Shown here one piece after another: positions 27,001 to 39,000 of a DNA stretch of 52,071 nt. The DNA lies in contig NC_088301.1 in assembly GCF_032854445.1 (NCBI RefSeq), forward strand, positions 48,977,116 through 49,029,186, read 5' to 3'. Within the stretch, counting starts at the first letter, position 1; the number at the start of each line of letters is the position of its first letter. The stretch is from Liolophura sinensis (taxonomy: Eukaryota > Mollusca > Polyplacophora > Chitonida > Chitonidae). A program made the position numbers and the translations under genes. A model generated the notes under the pieces. The model was not told the origin of the DNA. It searched no databases and worked only from the letters and a program-made list of their open reading frames with translations.

Positions 27001-30000
27001 TTTCTGTGAAGTGTTGGGCCATGGTGATGTTTGTCCATAACATTCACTTAGAGAAAACATGCTTCTATAAGACAGTCCTTAATTAAGAATTGTATATCAT
27101 CAAATATTAAACAAAGCAGAAAGAACAGTGTCAGTTCTTTAAACCATCTTTTTCGAAAACTTAAAGGTATGCATTCCGTACCTTACAGAAAATTTTGCCT
27201 TTCTTTTCCAATATTTTTGTGTGTCATGTCTTTTCTACCTCTGAGTTAATTTAGATTTGCAACTGGGGTAAGTTTATTCCCATTTAAAAGAAAAACACAT
27301 TTAAATCTGCTATTTTAGGTGTTAAAAATAGAGAACGTATGATAAGAGTTATGTACAAGTTAAAGTAATTACCCGATCCTGTTATAATTATACATGAAAA
27401 AAAACCCTGATTCCATTTGTACGCTGAATTAAGTCTTGTTTTGAAAAAAAAAAAAAGTGTGTAAATGTTTTGTAGACCTATTCTGCATGGTTTGCAGTAT
27501 GGTTGTATATCCATGTGTTTGCTAAAAGTGGTGCTCTTTTTGATATTACAGTTCACAGACAGGTTATGTGACAAGTCAGGTGTACTCCACACAGACCCAG
27601 TATCGGGCCCAGCGGTTCCCAACACTTAGTGGCCGGAGTCGGTCAGACTATGACAGTTTCCAGGGATCACCTCAGCATCATCATCCTCCTCCTCATCCCC
27701 ATTACGGTGGCAGCCATTCAGGGCCTATCAGTCCCATCAGTTCTGTGTCAAACAGTAATTTATATAATGTGAACACCCGGCGGACATCTCAGTATGACAG
27801 CACTGATGAACTTCAGACTCCCACAAATTATGATAGTTACAAGGACTCACCTGTGTATAGTCCGGACATGACAAGAGAGAGTAAATTCAAGCTGCCGGTA
27901 AAGCACGGGAGTTTAGAAAGTGGCTTACGGCAGAAGAGCACTCCGCCGGGTCTCTCATCTGCGATATACATGTACGGTAGCCTGGACAGGCGGGAGCGTG
28001 AGCGAGAAAAAGGGGAAAGTCAAGCGGATCGTGGATACCCCAGCGAGTTTTGCCCCACAGACGTGCCTGATGATACAGGGGACATAATGAGGGGTTACCC
28101 TCAGGACTATTGCCCCACGGAGTCACCCAGCTACAGAAAGCCTGGGTCTCCTGCGCTAGTGTTTGAGTACCCAACACCTAGGAATAGTACATCAGATTCT
28201 GGGAGTCAGGGACAGCCTGTGAGCAGGAACAACTCAGATAGCTGGAAATCCTCTCCCTACCCTGCTTCCCTGCACGCAGTCGCAGGTTACACATTCAGGT
28301 GACCGAGCCTGGAGGCTCGTACAGATCTGACCCTTCTCCACATGACACGTCTCAGCAGCAGTACAGTCCGCGTTACTACGAGACTGGGAGCCCTGCGCCA
28401 TACTCAGACAGGCTTTCTGCAGGCTGTAACCACAGGAGTTACAGCCGCCCTGAGTCGCCCAGCCTTCACCCACTCCTCACGATAGCCGAATAGTGACCGT
28501 GAACAAAATGAAGCCCCACACTGAGGTGTCCAAGCCATATGAAACGTCAGACTTTTATAAATACAGCGAGAAACTGCGGCGGCAGAGGATGGTGGAGCAG
28601 TACAAGCAGATGTTGATAGGCAGCGAAAGTGTGTCCTTAGCAAGTACCTCTTCTCAACACTCCTCTGACAGTGATCATTCCTCTTACTTGGGTGTGCCCG
28701 TTCCACAGGGCCATCCACCCAGTGACCACGGTCTGCACCCTCGTCGCCCTACATGTCGGCGACGTCGTCTCCATACCCACGCCCTTCCTCTCCCTGCCCT
28801 TACCCACACTCCATGGGTGGGCGGACCTCCTTATCAACACATGCGAGCCAAGACTCAAAGTACTCCATTGGGGGGTCATGTGCAGTATTCATATCAGTCC
28901 CCAGTGGGAACCCCAAACATGTACAAATCATCTCCTCACGGTCAATCCACCCCGGTACAGTTACTGAGACAATCACCACTACCAGCCTCCTAAAGCTATG
29001 GCTTGTCAACCTGTAGGCCTGGAGAGCCAGGGGAAATCACTGGGGAGCCCCCATCCAAGGTGAGCTTATGTTGTGTGGTTGGTGTGCTGCCCCAACCTGG
29101 TGCCCTAGCGGGCCCTCCCTAGGTACCACAGAATCAGTATGGCTACAAGACCCCCTCGGCTTGATGCACCACCTGTCTACCCCATGCCATGTCACTGACT
29201 GGACTGTCCTGTGTATTGTCTGACTTTCGTCAAGGTCCACTTACGGCACACTGACACCCTGTGTCGTCCTCTGTGTTTGCTTCAGACACTTTGAACTGTC
29301 AAGGACAGACCTTTTATCCATTCCTCGCTGGACAATGTGTTCAATTCATCATGCCCAGCATTGTTTTACATAATTTTCTTTTAACTACTACCCGTAGGAG
29401 TTAGAATAATATTATCGTGAAAATCCCGTAAATTTTTATATACGTGTACATCTATATATTCTTACTATATATTCATAATGCAAATCTCTGCTGCTACAAC
29501 ATGATCAGCTGCTGAACAAAGTTTTCCTGTTGCTGTTTTTATAATTTTTAAAATTCATTAGTCCATCATATATACATATATATAATATATATTGGACCCC
29601 TTCCTTCTGTCATTGTGCTTTTGCTCTGAAGTTCCATTGGCATGACTGAGTCTGTCTTGATCTACATGTGATATGTTTTATGTGTCACAGCTTTTCCCCC
29701 TTCGTGTCTGTAATAGTTGGTCTGACAGCTTACTAACTGCCCCAACCAGCATCATATGTGCGTGTGTGCTCCTGCTGTGTCTTTAACACCCGTCAGAACA
29801 ACTGGCATGGGCTTGTAGCAGGAAGCATGGCGTCTCGTCACCCATACTGAACTGTGGGTATCATCCATGAATTAACATCACATCAGTTTCATATCTATGT
29901 CAACCTTCCCACAACCTTTTAATTTTTTGTCATCATCATCCTTTTGTCTTTCATATCATCTATTCTTAATTTCATTGTGTTCATGTATATTGTACATGTA

Positions 30001-33000
30001 TGTGTGTCTATAACCATTATGAAAGTTATGTATGTACCTTGGCCTTCAAATCCTCATTTCAGAATCGCAAAGTTATGGTCACAATGCAGTCATGAGCTAC
30101 ACCATTCTCAGTGCTCTATATTCTCTCTGTAATATAAAATTTTTATGCATGTGTAAATATCATCACAATAGCCAAATGCTAAGCCTTCATCAGTGAACAT
30201 ATCTTTGTGTGTTGTTTTTAATGGTGAACTGCTGAAATTGTGGTATTTTTGAATGGAGCTATTTTGTTTCAGGAAATATATTTCAGGTCAAGACCGTACA
30301 CATGTAAAGCATGTACAAAACAGGGGAGATAATCATGTATGGTAGAGACTGAAGATTAAGTTCTGAATCTTACCTAAGGCAGCTGAAACAATGACTGAAT
30401 ACCCATGCTTGATAAAATAAGTTCTCATAACAAGTATATCAACAAATTTTAATTTGGGAATGCTGCCTGAGTAATCTTTCTTTGCCTTTCATAATTAAAG
30501 ACTTCTCGATTAGATAAGTATGTACAGACCACAGTGCAAAGAGAAAGTCAAAATAATTGTGATTTCTTAACTCGTGCATCATTTCTTAGAAGTGTTTGTA
30601 CATGTACACTTATAAGGCTGTGGGTGTTTGCATGGGGTTATCTGCCCTTAGTTCATACATGTGGCTAAGCCAAAGCTGTATGTACATGTAATTAGGGTAG
30701 TAATAATAGTGCTATACAAGTATACATACCAATGCCAGTAGCATTTCTGTTAAGATAGACATCAGCTTATGTTTGCTGGGAAGACCCATCAGGGGCATCA
30801 CTAGAATAGAGTGAATAAGCTGAATTTATCCCCCTTCATAGAAAACAGTCTTGAGCATTTTTGTTTGCCTTAACTTTCCCTCTCCCAGGCCTTGTAAATT
30901 CTGAAAAACGTACATAAATAAATGTCAGTCAGTGTGGTGAAAGCTTTTCAGGTAAAACAGTTTCATTTTGTAGTTTTCTGGATAAAAGGCACAGCTTGAT
31001 ATTCAAAACCATTTTCTTGTGGCATCTTGATGTTGTCAAAAACATGTACATGTAGCCTTCCATTGTTGCCAAATGTGCTGCTCTTTCTCCTCAAGTGTAG
31101 AGTTCTAAAACCATGATCTATTTGATTTTATACAGTTTCTATGATGTCTGGCAAAGAGTTAAATGTATTTGTTGGTCAGCTATAACTACACACATATACA
31201 GAACTTACCTGAGGGTTCCGGGTTGTGAGGACATGGTACTTTATTGCATGTACATGTTTGTCATAAGCTTAAAAGGGTGATAAAATTTTATTGTTTGTTG
31301 TTTCCCCAAGATGTGATAACTATGTCGGTGTTGTGAAGTGTCAAATGCAGATGCCACAGTTTGCTGCAGCAGTCACATACTTTATCAACAAAAAGTTTGG
31401 GGGGAAATTTTGATACCATTGTTTTTAACTTTTATTTATTATGCCAAACTTGCAAAAAAAAAAAATACGTATATATATATATATATAAAGAAAATGTATT
31501 CTGTTGCATTCTTTTAATTAGTTGAACATGATCCAGTGAGATCTTCATTTTATGAACACGATCACAAGATGTGAATATGAAGTTCAGATGGAAGCATTTG
31601 TACCAGGTTTCATTTTTAGATATTTAGTTACAAATTTATTTTATTGTACTGTTCATGGTAAATTTTGTCAAATGTGTGAAGAATTCAACTGTTTGCCAAA
31701 GGTCATTCCAAAAGACATGATATTTGTACTGTATTTATATAGCTGTATCTTCTGTGGTAAGAATTTTTTCACACATGAAGCATGTTATGACATGTTCAGC
31801 AGTGCCATGTTCAGTTAAACCTTGATGCTGTTGGCTTGTTATTCTCTGTATTTATGGGTGCAATAAAGAGCCAAGTGGTACAACTGATTGCATTGAATAT
31901 ATGTGTTTGATCGTCAGATTTTTCCTTTTATACCTAATCCAGTTTTACTCAGGTTCTAAAATTAAAAAAGCTGTTATTGTGATACATAAATGTTTCTTCT
32001 TCTTCATCAGATACCAGCACATTGCAGCCCTGTTCTGAGCGGGAATTGCTTCAAGCATACATGTATTCAGTTGACAAACCCATCCAGATTGGGTGTTAGG
32101 AGCATAGAAATTACGTTAGGTTGTCTGCTCTCCAGCAGTGTGCAGAGTAAACTGGAAGAGATCAACCCTTGCCAATAACGCGACTAATTTCAGTCCTGTT
32201 CATCAGTCTTTGCCACTCATCATGTCAGAGGGACACAAACTCTCATGTTCCTTTCTCTGTTCTGGGGTAACTGGAAACTTATAGGCAACTGTTTCAGGCA
32301 ACAGTGCACAGTGAGCCTAGAATCAATGCATTTTGATATATTTGTTGTGCCTGTTTGTTAATTTCTCTTAGCAGTCTAGGTTTGTGAAATACCAGTATTG
32401 TTCTTTGGCTAGCTCAATCCATAAGTAGGCAAGAATGCTTATAGTGTAAAATTGCTCAGTATAGCTGTCTTTCCTTTCATATCCAAGCAAGATTTTTTTT
32501 ATAATTCCTTCAAAGTATATTTTAGTTGAGTCCATAATTACTAATAAAAACAAGGTTTAGGAACAGAAATGACCGATTTGAAAATTCCGAAAGTTAGAAG
32601 GAAACTCAGATTTTCTTTACAGGATTGATCGTTTCACTTCCAGTGTGTTCTCCAGGTGATGCAAGTTGAAGGTTTATTTTAAAACAGCTGTGATGATATT
32701 CACAGTAATTAACAAATTAAAAATAGATGATAATCTCGTTTCCTGTAATCCACACGTGTATACTTATGCGAGACATGATTTCCATTATTTTATAAAGTAC
32801 AAGTGTACAGTTCTTTCATTCAGATTTATTGACATTTTGAACAATGGAAGATCATAATTCTTTCAGAAAGTGTGAACTTATTACATTTTTTGGTCTGATA
32901 TACAGTTCAAAATCAAATTTAACCCACAGCATAGTTCAGAAAGTAGGGATTTTGCTGCTGGGGAAGAATAATTGCAGTTACTTCCCTTGGTGTCTTAGTG

Positions 33001-36000
33001 CAGTACAATGGTTGAAAACTCTGTATGCAAAATTTTATTAGAGCTCGAGTTTCTGTGGAATCAACAAGTTAAGCTAAGTATTGGAAACCTGGAAATCAAT
33101 GTTTATATTTGAATTTTATCTGTAGCAGTTAGGTGATGAGAATACATGTATTATACCAAACATACATAGTTGGTAATTTCCCAACGTTTTGGCATGTTTT
33201 CAAGGTTTTTTTTTTTTTTTTTTCAAGGATATTCTGAAGGTGTTATTTTGTGCACACTGATAAAATTATACATTTTGTGAAGCCCTGAAATCGGTCAATG
33301 CAAACAATGTAATATTTTCTCCAAAATCAAATCAAAAATGTATATAAATTGCACTGAAAGTTGTTTTTCCATATGTAAAAAGGTTGAGAATGTTCGGGTA
33401 CATGTGGTCAAGGAGTCGATGCACACTTTTGGGAAGAAGCTTCTTTAATTAATATCTGGCTGCATAATGTAATTTTATCTAATCGGAGTTATAATAAAAC
33501 CAAATTGTGATTATCGTAATCATACTTGTTTAAAACTTTAGTTTTAAAATTAAACCTGCCTCAGATCTGACTGTTAATTGTTCCAGGAACAAAACACCAA
33601 CACTTAGATGGGGACAGCTTTTACTAAAAGTTTATGCTGGTTGCAGTTTTCTTCTGTGCATAGCACCATGATCGGTGAAGATTAGAGCTTTGTATGATTA
33701 CAGTGAGCTACTTGAGTTGTGCCACAGGTAGAATGGTTGTCGTGTTGTTCCCTTGGGAAACTATTGGTCAATGTCAAGTCCTGTTACCTGATATATAGTT
33801 CTCTGATATATAGGTAATCTCCATTGTAGGCCAGTATTTTCCAGTGTTACAGAGAAAAGCTATTGTCACAAAATGGAAGTGGTAATTTGTGCAGGAATTA
33901 GATGGAAATAAATGTATTTGTGTGACATGCCTCCTTTGTGTGCAGTGTTGAGGGGCCATTTTTTTAAGTGAAGTTAATTACATTTAGGGGTTATACTCGG
34001 TCTGTGGAAGCAGGGCAGTGTTTGGAGCTGTCACAGGGGAGCTGTCGCAACAGGACCCTGCTCTGGGCTGTAACCTGATCCAAACTAATACACATGTAGC
34101 CCCAACTGGCTGACTTTCCAAGAGTTGAGCCTAGTGCTTGTCAACCCAGGCTTTGTTGTATTGTGTTTCTTTGCGCCAGTGTGTGCTGTGGATAAACTGC
34201 TAGCTTGCTCTCAGGCCCAGTTATCCAGGGCTAGCTGTGCTCTGCATCTCAGGTCTCCCAGAAAACTTCCTTTGTGCTCTATCTAGTTTCTTTTGCCCCA
34301 GCTGAAAGTGCCCACAATTCCCAATGTTGCCTTGTTTGCCTGGACACTGGATGCTTAAAGAACTGTTACTGGATGGAGCATAACAATGGAATGATATGGC
34401 CCTTGTAACTGTCCCACTCTGAGCTTTACCTGGCCTTGTATCAAAGACACTTTAATCCTTTTGTTCCTTAACTCACCAACAAAATGAAAGCTATATTTGT
34501 ACATTACTTTCTACTACAGTAGAGTGAAGACAAAAAAAAAAAAATGCAATATCTGTAACAATATGTCACACATGTTGCAACATAAAGGTTTGCATTGATT
34601 AAATCTGGGAGGTTATTTATTGCTGAAGGATATTTCTTGTTCCATGATTTGACAGATGTTTCATATTCAGTTTGCCTTGCATCATGTGTGTATTTGTTGA
34701 CACCACAGTTACCAGTATATGCATGTAGAAAGCAAATGCAACATGATGTTTCTTTGATTTGTTTAATGCAGACTACATGTATGCATATGTACAAGCGTGT
34801 GTGCGTCTTCATGTGTGGGCGGGAAGTGGGGGGGGGGGGGGGGGGGTGAGAGATAAGCCTAAAGAATTTTAAGTTTCCTTTTTTTGTTATGAAATCCATC
34901 ATTTTTTGGCAGTAAATTTATGCTTTATGGGGATTATGACATTTTGAAAATTACTTAAACTATTTAATCTAAGCATTTCATAGCTCTGTAAAACACAATA
35001 TAATTGCAACCAGCTCTAACCAACCTTGAAGGAAACTATAACAGCCCAAGCTGGCTCAAGAAATTGACATCACCTGTCTCATTAACTGTGTCGGAAACAT
35101 TATCACCTTTTCAAATGCGCAGAAGTAAATATGACACAGGATAGAATGTAGCTAGCTACAGTGTTGATAATACTACCCCATCTGTGGATTATCTGTGTCT
35201 CTATCTATACGTGTGTCTTTGGTTACCATCATTTTGAACATATGCATCAAAGTCTAGTGTATGCTAGCTCCTGCCTGTGATATGGCACTGTTGGAAATGT
35301 GCAGGTGGATGTCAAAGATGTATATAGATTTTGTAGATGCAGACTTACAGACACATTCTACAAGATTATAATTTGTCAGCTCAAGATACATTTAGCTTAA
35401 TGGAAGAACCATCTCATTTTCTGCTAGGTACTCCCCAGTCTAATCCTGATCTAAATGAGGTTGATGGAAATATGCGTGAAATAGAGGAGTACTTAAGAGG
35501 CGTAAAATATGACCTAAGATCAAAAGTTAATCTATTTTTTGGCATAATATTCTTTATTTCTCACATAACTGTAATCTTATTTTATTTAGGGTTAATATTC
35601 ATAAATCAGTTAAGTTTTTTGTAAATTATGATACAAAGAAGTGCTCACATCTACCATAATTTCATTATTATGGATCCTATATTGTTGAATACAGTATATA
35701 GGTCCCTGCCACTTTTGTGTTGATTTCTGATACAAAGTGTATTAACCAATTAACATCTGCATTTCTCCTTTTATGGCCAGCACTTAATACATTTCGTCAC
35801 CATACGATCTTTCATGAGATGTCAAAACCTTCAGACAGAGTTGAAAATAGCAACAGCAGGGTTACAGCATGTTGTGAACTCTGACACTTTTAGCCTATAG
35901 AGGTTAGACTATAGAATGTTCATGACAGGGAAATATAGTTTTGTGTGAAGATGTGATGGAAAGCTAGAACAGGAGAGCCACTTAGAGACTCACAGCATGT

Positions 36001-39000
36001 AGCCCACTGTGACATCAGCTGATCTTGTCAGATAATGTATTCAGGATAGTTTTTATAAGCTTGCTCTCTCTTCACAGGATCTACTTCAAGAAGGCTTTAA
36101 TTACCCTAAAAATTTATGAACAAAACAAAAGGTCTGATGACACCCATTGTTTATAAATTGTATTTATACATGATTTTTTTTCTTGTGTGGAAAAATTGAT
36201 ATTATAGCATGTAGTGTAGATGTTGTAATGAGGAAAGTATCAAAAGGAATATTTTGATCAGGTTCTGCTTTGGTGACATTGTTTTTAGGGTTACAAGTAT
36301 GACGTACTCTAGTTGTTGTTTTGTGTGGGTTAAAAAGGGGTGGGCATGTGTGGCCAGCAAGAAAAGGCTATTTTCTTGCTGCCCTGTCTTCTCAGACCTT
36401 GCCCACATACATGTGCAGGTCAGAGTGTCACCCTTTCAAGAGTATTGTGCCTCTTGTCCAACGCCCACACTTGTTATTGCTGCATTGATTGATCAATCCA
36501 GAGGTTGCAGGCCTTGTATTATAAAACATGTTGGCTGCCTGCCAGGACAGAACGATGATGAATCTCCTCTCAGACTGACTAGTATTCCCAATTAATTTCT
36601 CCCCACCTCCACACGGCAGCAGCTGGAGAGGTCCTGGTTTGTTCTCGGTGTTTGCTACTATTATTCTGTTGTAACCCTCTGAAATCATGAATAAGAATGC
36701 AACACCTGCATATTTCATCCTGGAAATTAGACCATTCTCAGACACAGATTAGTGAATGGGTTAAAAGTATCAACAATTCTTAAACATGTATAACTAAAAT
36801 ATACAATTCTTTTTAACCAGAGATGAAAACTATTTTTCCATAGGCTGTTGTAATAAAGCTTCCCTTTTCCCCCATAAGTTTATGTAAATTTGTCATAATG
36901 TTTCAATATTTTTTTTCTTTTAAGATTTACTTATAGATTTAAAAACAATAAAACTAAACTGAAATATTATCTTGTTTCGGCTTCATAATTTTTCTAAATT
37001 GGCTCCTGTAAGGTACAGGACTCCTAAGCATGAGGCATTTATGAAGCAAATCTTCAATCCAAGCTCTTATTGTTCATGATAATAGCAGTTGATGACAAAT
37101 AAAGTATAGTGTTATAAGTAGCTCATCAAAGCTGTTTTTGCCCAGCACTCCAGTTTACTTCTAATAAGAATGATAACATTTAGTTATCTATTTGATTGCT
37201 GTTTAACACTTTATTCAGGAGTTGGCTAATGACATTCAGTGGATATGTGATAAATTGCAAAGTATGGCAATATACAACAACCAGATAAATACTTTTTCTA
37301 TGAGCTATATATGCAGCAATTTGAGTCAGAAATTGGAACACAATGTGATGTAATAAATTAAAATTCAATAAGTAATATATATATATATTAGTAAATAGTA
37401 CATAAATTAGTAATTTATTTAGATGGAAGGCAAACCTTTGTGTAATATAAGTACTACCTGATAAAAAAAAAAAAAAAACATACAAAATACGACATTTAGA
37501 TTTTCATTTGGGGGGGGGGGGCGTGGTTTTTTTCTGGAGGGGCTCATTGTAAGACATCATCAGCTTGCAGAAAGCCTTGAGAACTTGTTAGTGTATGTTA
37601 AGGTAGATGAGAAAAAAAAAAAATGGAGCATCAGTCGTGCATGTGGGTGAACATGAGCATTTAAATGTACTTTTGACGGGGATATACTATTGAATGTAGA
37701 TACAGGCATACTTTTGCCTGCATTATCGTAGTGCTGAACCTGAGCAGACCAGTTGGTCCCTTTGCAAGCCCTGCCCTTACCTGCTTTGTGCCAAGATCTG
37801 CTGATTAACATAGGCGTTACCCAGACAGGTGCAAAGCCTGTTGGAAGTCATTGTGTCTTGTGAACATAGCGGTCAGTTGGGACAAAAGGCCATCTGTCCA
37901 TGCATTGCTGACCCCAGGGCTAACTGTTCCCACCTCTTGAAGCTGTTAAATCCTCTGTTGCCCAATCCCAGGATAACAGTTTGTATTGTATTCAACCCAC
38001 ATTATCACCAGTCTGCTGGTTCACTTCTGTAGGGGAAACTCCCAATTATAACTCAAACATGAGTTTGGGAACATTGGCACCTACGTGTGGATATATAATA
38101 CAACTTTGAAGTGACATGCCCATTTGAAATGACGAGTATTATTCTTGAAAAGTATTGAATACTCACTTCAAGTTTTGATCATATTAGCCTTAAATTAAAT
38201 CGTCACTTTTTAGCATATACACTTTTATAAAGTTTCATTCATCAAGATTCCATTTGATTTTTGTTTTTACTAAAATTACATTCTGCCTGTAAGTTTTTGT
38301 TTTTTTTTTAAATATTGTTCATGGAAATTTTCATGAAAAGCTTCAAGACTGATTGTGTAGTTAGTGAGCTTTAAATCTTTTTAATCAGTCACTACATGGG
38401 CACAATAGTTCTGAAAAGAAAGGTCCTTTGTTTATTATGCAACCTTTTACACGTTTCACATATTAGTGCCCTCATGTATAACTGAAAAAGTACACTTTTT
38501 ACAAACCGGTAATCTAATTTTCTCTTCATAATAAAGCATTGAAATGAATAAAAAAACATTTCATGGAGCTTACAAATCAATAAACATGTGTATGAATAAA
38601 CTTTAAGTGTGTGAATGTCCAGGAAAAAGCCACGATGGCTTTCCCTGATAGAATTTAGTCTGACGTCAGGGGGAGTAAGTTTTCTAAATGGAAGACCAAT
38701 AACAAACCTAAGCCGACTTGTACAAACATGCCTCCAGCTGGACCCGTAAAGAAAGCAAGCTGACTTAAAGTGTTGTGAAGGTAGACAGAAAGGTAGGTTA
38801 GGATTGAGATGGGATCTATGTGGAGTGGGAAAGGGTTGCAGGCTAGGAGGGGGATGTGGTCAAAATTCCATCAGCTGGTATCTGACTGCCCATGGGGAGG
38901 GGGTAGTAGTCTGGGACATGATTGGTGTCAGCCCAGGTGTTTGTCCAGTGCCCATAGGCGAGTCACATGGTCAGGACTTGTGTTTGTAAACACCAGGAAC

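Noticed and set aside
27552-27558. Exon start at 27552 as the main acceptor
   Set aside because: Joined to the exon ending at 26590 it hits a stop at 27627; the AG at 27558 gives the right phase. Kept as a possible alternative in the findings.
28404-28879. Minus-strand ORFs over the long FRMD4 exon
   Set aside because: They are antisense shadows of a GC-richer coding exon.
31552-31818. 88-codon Cys-rich ORF followed by AATAAA at 31862
   Set aside because: No acceptor in a phase compatible with the exon ending at 29059, and no recognisable motif; Cys spacing is irregular.
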